Shown here: positions 21,215 to 32,115 of the stretch, piece by piece | Layout of the letters: every line of letters starts with the position of its first letter | How positions within the stretch are numbered: the stretch's first letter is position 1 | NCBI GenBank assembly: GCA_003290165.1 | Contig: QNQO01000557.1 | Span: 310,001-374,000 of the forward strand | Length of the DNA stretch: 64,000 bases | Reading direction: 5' to 3' | Source of the DNA: Berberis thunbergii | Lineage: Eukaryota; Streptophyta; Magnoliopsida; Ranunculales; Berberidaceae | Notes under the pieces: generated by a model | Database searches by the model: none | What the model saw: only the letters and a program-made list of their open reading frames with translations | What the model was told of the DNA's origin: nothing | Made by a program: the position numbers and the translations under genes

Positions 21215-22544
21215 AGCAGCAATTCGGTAAGCAAAATTCTGATGTTTGTTGGCTTATTGATAGTGGAGCCTCGCACCATATGACCGGTAATATTTCTATT
21301 TTATCTAATGTTCGTGACATTGCTCTGTCGCCTGTCGGTTTGCCCGATGGGGAACATACGTCTGTTGTTAAAGAAGGAACATGTGTTTTGCAACTCGGTC
21401 TTACTCTTCACCATGTGTTATTTGTGCCTAATCTGGCCGTGAATTTGATCTCTGTTAGTAAGTTGATTTTTGACACCAATTGCCTCGTGACGTTTACTGA
21501 TTACTTGTGTATTTTACAGAACCGCACCACGAGGAGCCTGATTGGATTGGGTGAGTCATGAGGAGGGGTGTGTACCATTATCAACCAATGGCGGTCGCGA
21601 CAACATCAGCGGCCCAAGCTCCAGAATCCTATGATACATGGCATCGTCGGTTGGGAGATCCTTCTTTTAAACCTATGTCGTTATTAAGTATTGATGGAAA
21701 TAAGGTCGATATGTCCGCCAAACAGTCTATTTGTGATATTTGTTGTCGAGCCAAACAAACTCGGTCTAGTTTTCCTTTAAGTAGTAATTGTGTTACGAAA
21801 AGGTTTGATTTGATTCATTGTGACATTTGGGGCCCTTATAGACAGTCTACTATTTCTGTTGCAAGATATTTTTTTACTATTATTGATGATTTCAGTCGTG
21901 CAGTATGGGTTTATTTGATGCATGAAAAAAGTGAGGCTAGTTTATTATTGAGAAAATTTTGTTCCCTTGCCAAAATGCAATTTGAAGCATCAGTCAAAAT
22001 AATTCGTAGTGATAACGGATTGGAATTCACATCTACACCCATGACTTCCTTTTATGCTCAACATGGCATTATACATCAAACCAGTATAGTCGATACCCCG
22101 CAACAAAATGGTCGAGTTGAAAGAAAACATCGTCATGTTTTAGATGTTGCCCGAGCCCTATTATTTCAAGCATCTCTACCTATTGAATTTTGGGTGAATG
22201 TGTCCTCACTGCCGCTCATCTCATTAACCGTACACTCACACCTCTTTTACAGGGCTTTACACCTCTCGAAAAATTATACTCCCAAACACCCTCTCTTACC
22301 CATCTCCGGGTTTTTGGTTGTTTGTGTTATGCCCATCATAAAAATAGCTCAAAATACAAAATTTCCCCTCGCAGTCGCCGATGTGTGTTCTTGGGTTATC
22401 CTCATGGAAAGAAAGGTTGGAAAGTTATGGATTTGGAGACCAATAAATTTTTTGTCTCAAAGGACGTTATATTTGATGAACAAAATTTTCCTTTCTCTCA
22501 ACCCAATGCCTCACCCATATGTCCTTCTTCTCCATTACCACTAG
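21215..22544 (+). pseudogene. Copia B protease and integrase
   Basis: Protease: CWLIDSGASHHMTG (active-site DSGA near 21258), then LTLHHVLFVPNLAVNLISVS (21398-21457). Pre-integrase zinc region: YDTWHRRLGD and ICDICCRAKQT (21630-21765). Integrase core: FDLIHCDIWGPYRQ (first Asp, about 21805-21845), IIRSDNGLEF (second Asp, about 22000-22030), TPQQNGRVERKHRH (Glu, about 22097-22137), FQASLPIEFW (to 22194). The frame changes between 21561 and 21558 (short overlap) and again near 22190, where integrase continues in another frame. Not functional as it stands. Confidence 0.92.
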
Positions 22545-23732
22545 CTAATGATTGGGCTTGGGAACAGTCGAGTACTGAGATCTTGGTGTCCCCACGTTTG
22601 GAGTCAGGGGGTGTTTCTTCCAATGGGTCTTCTTCTTCTCATGTTGAGCCGGTCAACACCCCTGCTCGGTCAGCTCCTGTCATGCCTACGGCCTCGGCGC
22701 CTCCTAGGGACGAGCAAGCTCTTGTCGTCCCATCTATTGTTGCACCAGATCAGGTCGTGACCACCCAACCTCTTGGTCGCGACCAACGCTCTAGACAGTC
22801 GTTTGCCCATCTCCGTGATTATGTATGCCACACAGCACAAGTTTTACACCCCCTCTTCGTCTCCTCCTTCCACCGGGTCCTCAGGTACGCGGTATCCTTT
22901 AGCCAATTATATTACTTGTGCAAATTTCTCGGCTTCTCATTCACAATTCTTGGCGGATGTAACTGCTAGGGTTGAACCCCGATCATTTACTGAGGCTGTG
23001 CAGGATTCTAATTGGCGTAAGGCCATGCAATCTGAAATCGATGCTTTGGAGCGCAATGGTACATGGACCATTACCAATCTTCCTACAGGTAAAAAGCCCA
23101 TTGGCTACAAATGGGTGTACAAATTGAAATATAATTCTGATGGTATTATTGAGCGATACAAATCCCGCGTTGTGGTCCGCAGGGACACTCAGATTGAAGG
23201 CATAGACTATGGTGAAACTTTTGCCCCGGTTGCTAAATTGGTCAGTGTTCGGACATTTCTTGCTGTTGCGGTTATTAAAGGTTGGGAATTACACCAACTA
23301 AATGTTAACAATGTCTTCCTTCATGGTGATCTTCATGAGGAGGTTTACATGCGTCTTCCGCCGGGATTCTCTTCTTCTCATCCTAATAAAGTTTGTCGGC
23401 TTCGAAAATATCTTTATGGTCTTCGCCAATCATCACAAAATTGGTTCGCCAAGCTTGTCACTGCTCTTCGTAATTATGGTTTTCTTCAGTCTCATGCCGA
23501 TCATACTCTGTTTACCTACCGTAAAGATGATATTTTTTTTGTCTGTTCTTGTCTATGTTGATGATCTTATTGTGGAGGCAATAATTCACAGGCTTTCATT
23601 GCTTTCAAGAAATATCTTAATGACTGTTTTCAGCTTAAAGATCTGGGGCCTCTCAAATACTTCCTTGGAATTGAGGCAGCACGCAACTCTTTCGGTCTTT
23701 TCTTATGCCAAAGGAAGTACACTCTTGATATT
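22190..23732 (+). pseudogene. Copia B integrase C-terminus and reverse transcriptase
   Basis: 22190-22545: VLTAAHLINRT, PLEKLYSQTPSLTHLRVFGC, RRCVFLGYPHGKKGWKVMDL, KDVIFDEQNFPF. A Ser/Pro-rich linker follows. RT from about 22960: WRKAMQSEIDALERNGTWTI, KPIGYKWVYKLKYNSDG, IERYKSRVVVRRDTQIEGID, YGETFAPVAKLVSVRTFLAV, LHQLNVNNVFLHGDLHEEVY, KYLYGLRQSSQNWF. A shift at the T8 run (23532-23539) separates the YVDD box (LVYVDDLI, about 23550-23575) from the rest. The usual DVNNAFL is NVNNVFL, so a catalytic Asp is replaced by Asn. Confidence 0.9.
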
Positions 23733-24509
23733 TTGAAGGAAGCGGGTCTTAGGGGTGCCAAGCCAGCTGCGACACCCATGGAGCAGAACCATACTCTTGC
23801 TCGTGCAACGGGTTGCCTTCTTGATGACCTGGGTCGCTATCGTCGACTGGTGGGACGTCTTGTCTATTTATCTATCACACGTCTGAATATTTGTTATGTT
23901 GTTCACATGTTGACCCAGTTTTTGCATGTGCCGCGGCAAGAACATCTCGACGTTGTGTTTCGAGTCCTTCGCTATCTCAAAGGGACCCCGGGTCAGGGTA
24001 TTGTACTTCGCTCAGATAGCTCTCTCCAACTCTATGCTTTCTGTGACTCGGACTGGGCCGCCTGCCCATTGACACGTCGTTTCCTCACGGCTTATTTCAT
24101 TCAACTTGGGTCCTCTCCTGTCTCTTGGAAAATGAAGAAGCAGTCCACTGTGCCTCGCTCATCCACGGAAGCTGAATATCGTGCCATGGCTGTAACTACT
24201 TGTGAGCTCACTTGGATGAAATCCTTCATGTCGTCTCTTGGGGTTTTCCATGCGAAGCCCATGCACCTTTTATGTAATAATCAAGCGGCACTTCACATCG
24301 CCTTGAATCCGGTCTTCCACGAGCGTACAAAACATATCGAAGTGGATTGTCACCATGTCCGGGAACAGTTACTCGCTGGGAATATTTCCACATCTTATGT
24401 TCCGTCTTCAAAGCAGCCTGCCGATATTTTCACTAAAGCCCTTGGTCATCAACAATTTCAGTTTCTACTTGGCAAGTTGGGTGTTCGAAATCCTCACTCT
24501 CCAACTTGA
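23733..24509 (+). pseudogene. Copia B RNase H, long open frame
   Basis: 259 codons without a stop, ending just before the PPT. Motifs: LGRYRRLVGRLVYLSITRLN, FCDSDWAACPLTRR (first Asp), SSTEAEYRAMA (Glu), LLCNNQAALHIALNPVFHER (Asp of CDNQAA replaced by Asn), TKHIEVDCHHVREQL, YVPSSKQPADIFTKALG. Typical copia RNase H with a KLGV C-terminus. Loss of the Asp in CDNQ suggests inactivity even where the frame is open. Confidence 0.92.
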
Positions 24510-24839
24510 GGGGGAGTATTAGGATTATTAGTGTACATATTTACTAGATTGATTCACCCATAATCAGTTCAAATACATGATTGTATCAGCAGCCAAGAAT
24601 CAGTCCACATACATGATTATATCAGTAGCCAAAAATCAGTCCACATACAAGATATGAAGTTTCTAATCGTATCCGAGCATAATATTTGCTAGGATATTCT
24701 TCCGTTCTGAGTTTATCTTACTTGATATGATTTATAGTTGTTTCTAAATGTATTTCTAGTGTAGGTTATATAAACTCATCTCAGGTCTCTTGTAAAGTAT
24801 CAATTCAATAAAGTTCTTCTTCATGTTCTAAACTTATTA
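24508..24839 (+). repeat. PPT and 3' LTR of copia B
   Basis: GAGGGGGAG (24508-24516) is the PPT and the LTR runs 24517-24839 (323 bp). It contains a 36-bp direct duplication (24575-24610 and 24611-24646, unit ACATGATT-TATCAG) that the 5' LTR lacks, so that duplication arose after insertion or in a recombinant. Confidence 0.9.
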
Positions 24840-24959
24840 ATAGGAGAACACTTGCTCAAGAGAGTTAGGAGGTGGATACGTTCCAGTACTTGCATCCTAT
24901 CATATTCATACTTTCATACTTATAAGTCAACAACTCAGAGATTTAGTTCCTTTCAACCA

Positions 24960-25170
24960 TAGCACGAAGTTATAGTGTGCATAATAACGATAATGATTAA
25001 TCTCTTCCCATTTATCCTACAAAGTGTGGTAATAGGTAGCCAAGGAAACATCCCCTTCCTTGAGGTTGGCAACATTTTATTGGATTTCAAACAATTTAGC
25101 AAAAGCTACCAAGTTTAGCTATTTAGTAAACGCTACCAAGTTTAGCTAAGTTACCACTCGGGAGTACGTC
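24960..25170 (-). pseudogene. Copia gag relic, minus strand
   Basis: The minus strand reads VAFAKLFEIQ*NVANLKEGD, VSLATYYHTL*DKWEEINHY, with two stops. This fits the copia gag (UBN2/Retrotran_gag_2) pattern -I--LQ--I--L-QG--S---Y-T-L--LW-E--. It belongs to an element other than copia B, which runs on the plus strand. The frame at 25200-25472 minus is not clearly part of it. Confidence 0.5.
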
Positions 25171-26152
25171 TTTGCACTTGCATCCCATTCCTTCTTTTGT
25201 TATCTCAAGGAAGATAATTCTCTTGCTGATTTGGAACTATTGGAAGACTCATTCAGTGCGATAACCATGGCATTTGTTCCCATCCATGTCATGGTTCTTT
25301 GAATATGGTTAATCTTCCCAGGACCAGTAATATTACATTTGAGCAGACACTGACCACTCCAAATAGTTAGTTCATCCTGCACGGGTGATTTAGTAAAAAT
25401 CATTTCTACTACCGGCTTCGAAGAAGCTGATAACACACACAGGCTACGCTTCTCAAACAAATCAAAGATCACTTCCCTTAAAAATAAAGTAACACTACTG
25501 CAAAGAACTTACATAGTCTTCACCAAGTGAAGCATTGAACTCGCAAAGTTGCAATCCGAGTCCCACGAAAAAGAAAAATCTCTTGCAACAAACAACCTCG
25601 AAGATCTCACAATCTGAAATGCGTGCACATAATTCAATGAGCTTCCATCTAACACCGTCTTGTTAGAATCTCTACAATGCCTTCACACTCACTAGGATTT
25701 TCACAACCTTGTCCCAGAGGTTTAACATCACTCTAAGGGATTTACACACCATGCTCGGAAACCATGTTGAACTTAAGATACTCTCAAACTAAGTATTTAG
25801 GTTAATTGGAAAGAGGAGAAAAACAAAAAGGGTTAGAAGAAAAGAAGAGAGAAATAATGGAGAAGGGTGAGAACAATGTTATCTCCATTGTTCCATTTCA
25901 CGTGTATTCATATTAAGAGAGTTTTACATAATTTATATGAATTTGCGCATAATACATAATAACCTATGCAGTTAAAACTTTGATGTAACGCCTGTATATC
26001 GCCTAACGGGGTTGAACCGTTAGTTTTTTAGTTTAGTGTTAGGTTATAACGACAAGCAATATAATGCCATTTTAATTACAGTAATGTGAATAACGTTTTT
26101 TTTTTGTTTTTTATAGTTTTATCGTAATGATGTTATAACTTTACTTATGATA
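25171..26152. other. Unassigned DNA
   Basis: No recognised domain. The open frame 25200-25472 on the minus strand has no family motif. A poly-T stretch is near 26097-26105. Confidence 0.5.
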
Positions 26153-26367
26153 CACTAAAAAAAATTCGACCATTTGCTATTTGCTTTCGGAGAACCATAA
26201 CCCTAGAGTCTCCAGAGCAGAGAAATAGGAGGGAAGAAGAAGAAGGATGGAAGTAGAGAAGAAGAAGAAGCAGGGAAGAAGATCGACTGAGTAATCATCA
26301 ACTGTCATCGATCGACACTTACAGTGAGATCTCAGGGAAGAGGGAAGAGGGAAGAGAAGAGGAATCA

Positions 26368-26388
26368 GAAGAAGAAGAAGAAGAAGAA

Positions 26389-26420
<32 letters not shown>

Positions 26421-26421
26421 G
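26368..26421 (+). repeat. (GAA)n-(GAT)n microsatellite
   Basis: About eight GAA units run directly into about ten GAT units, within a GA-rich stretch (26212-26421) that looks like a 5' leader. Confidence 0.95.
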
Positions 26422-26689
26422 GACTGACCTTTTTTTTAGTTCTTCTGCTGCGATTGCGATCTCTCCATCCTGCGATCGCTGACCTGTAAATTCCCTTCCC
26501 TTCTTCAGTTCTTTTCCAATTTCATAAATTTCTATCCTCTCTCTCTTTGTCTTCTTCTCTGTTGCTCAACTTAAGCCCCCTTCTTATTCTCTGTTGTTCA
26601 GCTGAAATTTATTGAGTGTAGATTACTCAGTTCAGTGTTCTGCAGTGCTATTGTTGCATTTTATGTAAGCTTCATTTCTTTAAATGTTT

Positions 26690-27240
26690 GTTAACTAAAG
26701 CAAATAATAGCAATGAGTAATGGCATGGTTTAATGCTATATTGCTATGAATTTTAACAGTATCTAAAAGGAAGTATAAAAAATACAGTAACATGTCTGAA
26801 TCTATAGTATGTAATACATTAATACTTAGCGGACATATAAAAAATATATTTAAAAAATATTTTGTTATATTATGGTGTGTATCCTTGCCACATATCAGAC
26901 ATGCCATTTTGCCATGTGTGGTGCACTCAGCAATATAGGCTGAAAAATCGTGTATGGTCCACATCAAGATTGCTTTAAGATTGAAGGTTGTTTTACCGAA
27001 GGCATCATAAGAACTCACCCCATTGGCCCATAAAAGTTGTAAATCTTCTGTGAGGGGATGTAAAAATATATCAATATCATTCTTTGGATATCCTGGAATA
27101 AGTGATGTTAACATAATCTTATCACTTTTCATGCATAACCATGGAGGCAAGTTGTATGCAAACATAACTGGCTAAGTACTATGCTTGGAACTCAAATTAG
27201 AGAAGAGATTAAAGCCATCAATGGCCAATCCAATTTATAT
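26690..27240 (-). pseudogene. CACTA (En/Spm) transposase fragment
   Basis: The minus strand reads GLAIDGFNLFSNLSS (near 27230), a stop, then from 27165 MFAYNLPPWLCMKSDKIMLT, SLIPGYPKNDIDIFLHPLTE, DLQLLWANGVSSYDAF, FNLKAILMWTIHDFSAY and CTTHGKMACLICGKDTHH. This is the signature of the plant CACTA TNP2-like transposase: YNLPPWLCMK, PG--NDIDV-L-PL--DL--LW--GV--YDA, LLWTI-DFPAY and the C--C zinc site. The C-terminal continuation after 26850 is not conserved. The catalytic core is incomplete, so this is a fossil. Confidence 0.88.
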
Positions 27241-29575
27241 GACTCAAACATTACCTTTCACTTTTGAACTTTGTAGCTAGAAAAAGGGACAATGAAGACT
27301 GGAAATCTGAAACCATGCGCACATTCTTATGGATTAGCCTATAACTTCCTTGGTTAAGTTAATGAACCCTAAGACAGGAACAAGCAGGAATGAGTTGTAG
27401 TGTACATGCTAATGAAATGCCCAGCTCAAAACGAGGTGTAATTTAGTTTGCACCACATTCAAGATATGGAATGATTGATTCTCTTTACTATTCAAGATAT
27501 GGAAACAATACAAATGCAAATACAATAATAATCGGATTCATAAATACATACCCTGGCTATTATACAATCATATTATACAAATCTGATCAAAATAAATTAA
27601 CTAATTCACTCTAACCGTAAAAAACAGGCGACTAGAACATAGTTCTGCATCACCCATCTAATCAATTTCAACCCTTAACATGAAAACAATATTCAAATCA
27701 GTTTCAAATAAAACCCTCAAAATTTCATACAATCCAATTACTTTAAGTAATACTATATTAAGCTCAGTTAGAGATCCAAACCAAACAAAACCCTTTTTAT
27801 AAACCTAACAACATGCAATTCAAACAGTTAAACTCATTAATTAATGTAACTTCCATCTCATATAAAGTATCGACTCAAGAAAATGTAAATACTTAATCAA
27901 GTTATGTAAAAAGAACAACTACAAATACATATATTTGTAAATCATGAATCGTACATTAATGTCCTACCATTGTTACCGAAAAGGCGAATGTTATAAGGTA
28001 ACTTTTGGCTGAAAACTTAAAGCACCACAAACAAACAAACAACTTACCTTTCTATTTCTAACAATCTAAAAAGTTCCATAAGTGTAAGGAACAATACCAA
28101 TGACAACCAAACAAAACCATAACCAACTTTATCTTACAACATTAACCTTTTCATGATAAGCAAGGATAACGAATATGATTAACAACAAAATTCTATAATT
28201 TAATAGGGATTGAAATGAATGCCAATGAACAACAATCTGTAAAAAAATTCAAATCTGTAAAGGAGACTTTCTAGCTATCTTCTTCTTTTACTACCAGAAG
28301 AGGGACCATAGATCTAGATAATGCCAATAGATTAATGTAATGTATTGTATGTGCACTAGTAGAAGATAATAGCAAATTAAATAAGAAAGACTCCAGATTG
28401 GGTCTCTTGACTTACTATACCAGCAGATCTGACTAGTTGGAAGGATACAAATGCACTTCACTATTCATTTGTTCGTTCATACACAATACTAATTAACAAC
28501 TAAACTCTTTCTTGGTTATATTATGATTTAGATCCATCTTGCTATCATATGATTACATGATATGTTGACAAACAAGAAAGTCAAGGATATCAATTCACCC
28601 AAATTGAAGTGAATGGACAGCCCGCATTATCAACTTTGTGTCCCTATTCTCGTTTCTCCTAAATCTTAATCAAATTTCAACACTGAGCATACCTTGCATC
28701 CACAAAAAGCTTGATCTATATATAGGTGCCAATGGTAGCCTTGATCTATATATAGGTGCCAAATTGGTAAAACTTGAGGTGTAGAAATAAAATTTACATA
28801 AATTAATTTTTTTTAAATGACTAGTCCTATTGGTATTTAAATATCATAATAATAAAAAAGTATGGAACATTGTAATCTTTGAAAAATAGTCTTCTTGAGA
28901 TTGTATCCTTTTCTACATGAGATTAGTCAACACTTAACTTAAGAACACACAAGGCAATTTAGATGTTGAAATCACATTACCACATCTTATTGCTAACACG
29001 TCAAATACATTGCTAAATTTTTTCAGAGGTATGCTAATGCAATTATGTTATGGTTTTGAACCACCCATCATATAAAACGTATGAGAAGTAAATTTTAGAT
29101 CTAGCTCTTATTGACAAAACCCATCTTATTAACATTTTGAGATTATTCCCTTTTATGCAACTCTTAACAAGAAAGAACAAATCAAGCAAAAGCCATAACA
29201 AAAAACAACTAAGAGGTCTAAAATCGAAACGTCGCCTAAAAAAGAGAAATCCAGCTACAGAGAAGATAATCTAAGGAAAGAAATCTATTCCGAGTTCCTG
29301 GAATGTGAAAAATAACAAAGTTAGGGTTTTCGATTTCAGTCCACCATAGATGAATCAAACAAAATGAAGACAAGGCAGGCCAAATCTGAGACTTACAGAC
29401 AAATGTGATCTTTCAAAGCCTTAAATCTACCATTCCAGAACTTCAAAAATTGATACAAATAAAAAAGTTAGGGTTTTCGATGAAAGCAAAACAAAACAAA
29501 AGAGAGTGAGGGAGTTGAGTATCTTGAATGACCATGAAAGTTCAAGCAAGTGAAACAAAGCTGAAACTGAATAGG
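27241..29575. other. AT-rich DNA, probable CACTA interior
   Basis: No coding domain recognised. A 30-bp direct duplication starts TTGATCTATATATAGGTGCC at 28711 and again at 28741. GTTAGGGTTTTCGAT occurs at 29321 and 29468. The minus-strand frame 29468-29650 runs into the retrotransposon LTR and is not a gene. Confidence 0.5.
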
Positions 29576-29580
29576 GAGAG

Positions 29581-29940
29581 TAATAGAGACCTTGACCTTT
29601 TTATTGGAAATCAAACCACCTAGATCCTTTGATTGGGAATCAACCACCAATAAACTAAAATAAAAACTTGTATTACTTGCCTAAACTCTATTACATCATA
29701 TGTATTTATAACTGAAAACAAAAATAATACTTCCTAATTGAATTCAAACCTAATTCTAATCAAACAATAACTCCTAATTCAAAACAAGCTAATATTCCCT
29801 AAAATAATACTTCCTAATTGAATTCAAACCTAATTCTAATAAAAAAATAACTCCTAATTCAAAACAAGCTAATATGCCCTAAAATAGAATATTTACATTC
29901 TAATCTTAAGTAAATACTATATAGGATTGGTATCCTAACA
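29581..29940 (-). repeat. 3' LTR of the LARP1 retroelement
   Basis: 360 bp. Contains an 80-bp tandem duplication (unit starting AATAATACTTCCTAATTG at 29723 and 29803), also present in the other LTR, so it predates insertion. Confidence 0.92.
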
Positions 29941-30085
29941 TCCCACGCCGCCTGAAACAAGGCTTGTCCTCAAGCTTGAAAATCTGGAAACGGATACGAA
30001 ACTGCTCGTAGTCTTCCCAAGTAGTTTCTTCCACAAGACGGCCGATCCACTTGTTAAGCCAGCGTGTAACAGACTTATTATTGTG
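29941..30085 (-). pseudogene. Leftover pol C-terminus (gypsy chromodomain-type tail)
   Basis: The minus strand reads VTRWLNKWIGRLVEETTWED then YEQFRIRFQIFKLEDKPCFR and RRG, ending one codon before the 3' LTR. This is the familiar end of Ty3/gypsy (Tekay/Reina/CRM-like) polyproteins: W----EE-TWED---------F-LEDK. It is in a different frame from the LARP1 part. It shows that the parent was a gypsy element and that the capture replaced the middle of gag-pol. No PPT of the usual length is visible; GGCGGCGTGGGA precedes the LTR. Confidence 0.85.
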
Positions 30086-31620
30086 TTTAAATAATCCTCA
30101 ATCAAGTAGTTTATCTGACGCTTAGTTGATTGGGAATCGTTTGACTTTTGCTTTGTCAAACAAGAGAGACTCCCAGTTCTAGGTTCAATAAAATCAACAG
30201 TTTCAACATCAGATCTGATACCGAAGTTGGTATTGAACTTCCCAGCATGTTCCCGAGCAATTAATTTAGTTGAATCTTTGTCTAATGCAGACATAAATTT
30301 GGTTTCAATCTCTAAAGCGTCAATGTTTGAACCCACGGAATTGACTATATTGTCTGAATCCCCATTTTCTCCATGGAAAGTTTCAACTATTCTGTCAGTC
30401 AAGACCTGCTCATTTTCATATTCTGAATTTTTCAGACAGTCAAAATCTGAAACTCCTTTATTTGATGGTAAGTCGTTGTTTGCATCCTTATTTAAAGGAA
30501 ATGTGGTGTGTCCTCCGGTGATGTCATTTTTACTGTTATCATTGCACTCACTGAGCCTTTTCATAGTAGCCTTTACATCGGCTTGCATCGTATGATCATT
30601 TGAAGATGTATTCTGTCCAGAAGCCAAAAGCCACTTCGACCAGCCATCACGCTTTCGTACTCTGCCATCCTGGACTTCTATCGTACTAGAACTATGTATT
30701 ACATCTAGAATTAAAGGAATGTTTGTAGTCATTCTCTTCACTTTATTAAAGTCAGCAATGTTGGTTATCGGAACCCATCCTTGGTCATCCATCAAAGAAA
30801 TCAAATGGTTGTCCTTTTGCAAATTCTCAGTACTGAAATAATACTCAATTTGCTTAACAATATTAGCCCTCAAAGGCAATGTCTCTGAGGCAGTTGCGGG
30901 AATCCAAGAATGTTGAGGATGTTGAATAACGCGAAGAGGAGGACCTTCTAATGCGTTTGGATGATGATACATAGGGGTAGGGCCAGAAAAACAAGGGCCC
31001 CCCATAAGCCCTGGACTAGGACCAAGATAGGGAGGAGGCCACACAAAAGGCCTTGGTCCACTTTGTTGCATGCTAATATTTTCTCTCGGATTGAATGCTC
31101 GATGATGGCGCCGTATTTTATTTAAACGACCATCATGTTCTTGTACAACTTGTCATCGATTAGCAAAATTGTCAGCATATGCATTGGGCTCTCTCGGTGG
31201 AGGCTGAAAGCTTCTATTATAATCCATAGCACCAACATGACCAGGTGGTGCACCAAAAGTATGTGCGGGGGTTCCATATGGAGATCTTAACATATGAGGA
31301 TCGAAGTTTCCAGGATAATGTTGGTAAGCATGAAGAACATGAATGTGTGGAGCAGGTACAACTGGTTGAAAAACAGATAGCATTGGTGGTAGGCGATAAG
31401 GCATGGTTACAGGAAAGGGTGGCATGCCATGTGAAGGATGGGTATGCTTATTAGTACTCGCTTTCTGATGATGGGCCGATGGATGTTTATGGTAAGGATT
31501 ATTGCTACCAAGCCCATTTGTTTTTTGTGGCACGAATGGTCCCTGCACAGGATTGTGCCTTGGAGTGGCGGGCACTGTTGGTGGTGCCTTGGAAACAACA
31601 ACATCAAAAATAGGAGATTC
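30086..31620 (-). pseudogene. Captured LARP1-type La-related protein, N-terminal half
   Basis: Plant LARP1 binds mRNA 5'/3' ends through a La module plus C-terminal DM15 repeats and controls translation and decay. Here the frame covers the Pro/His-rich N-terminal region (HPSHGMPPFPVTMPYRLPPM, then VVPAPHIHVLHAY), the DPNAY-like REPNAYADNFANR block, RRHHRAFNPRENISMQQSG, and a complete La motif at about 30628-30876: LPLRANIVKQIEYYFSTENL, HLISLMDDQGWVPITNIADF, NKVKRMTTNIPLIL and VRKRDGWSKW. It continues into the acidic spacer up to about 30090. DM15 repeats are absent. One in-frame TGA (31153-31155) interrupts an otherwise open frame that is continuous with the upstream gag-like part. No introns interrupt it, as expected for an RNA-derived copy. 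Confidence 0.92.
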
Positions 31621-31812
31621 CTTGCTAGAATTAGGAATAATTGGCCGTTGTTGTTCCGGGTGAACGTATGGGGCCGGGCGATATGGCTGGAGATTCCTTA
31701 ATGCCTCAAGAATAGCGGCATTGGTGGTCTCAAGTGCGTGGAGGTGGGATGAGATCCCAGTAACTTGAGCAGTAAGCGCATCGAATTTCTCGTGCAATTC
31801 AGCAACAGACAT
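31621..31812 (-). pseudogene. gag-like N-terminus fused to LARP1
   Basis: From the ATG at 31812 the minus strand reads MSVAELHEKFDALTAQVTGI, then SSHLHALETTNAAILEALRN and LQPYRP, a coiled-coil-like start as in gypsy gag leaders. It is in frame with the LARP1 segment downstream. The exact junction (about 31600-31680) is inferred. The open frame extends further upstream through the leader to 32127 in the LTR, but I choose 31812 because a translated LTR and primer site is unlikely. Confidence 0.65.
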
Positions 31813-32101
31813 TATAAAAAGGGTGGTTGGTGTGGTGTGAATATCCGAAATAAGATTAAGGGACGGTCTAGGGAGAATCCCTATGGGTGCAAATAGCGAT
31901 GAAGGGACGATCTCAGAATTGGATGAATCGATGATTAAAGGGACGATTTCTGAATTGGATGGCTGCGATGGAGAAGTGGAGACTGGACGACGGTTCCTGT
32001 TGCTGTTGCGAGGATGGTGATTGGGAGTTGCTGATGACGGTGAGTTTTTTTTTTTGACAATGGTGAAGTAACAAAAAAAAATTTGGCTCAAAATCGATGA
32101 T

Positions 32102-32113
32102 GCTCTGATACCA
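32102..32113 (-). other. Primer binding site of the LARP1 retroelement
   Basis: The minus strand reads TGGTATCAGAGC, the perfect initiator-tRNA-Met complement, two bases inside the 5' LTR. Confidence 0.95.
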
Positions 32114-32115
32114 GA

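Larger units (their letters stand above)
20796..24839 (+). mobile_element. Copia element B, gag-less, with LTRs and target duplication
   Basis: 5' LTR 20796-21082, primer site, PR-INT-RT-RNH, PPT and 3' LTR 24517-24839. The target duplication ATAGG is perfect (20791-20795 and 24840-24844). There is no gag: only about 130 bp lie between the primer site and the protease active site. Two or three frameshifts break pol. Moderately young by the general similarity of the LTRs. Confidence 0.92.

Noticed and set aside
31245..31701. Plus-strand ORFs over the LARP1 segment
   Set aside because: Shadows of the minus-strand LARP1 frame.
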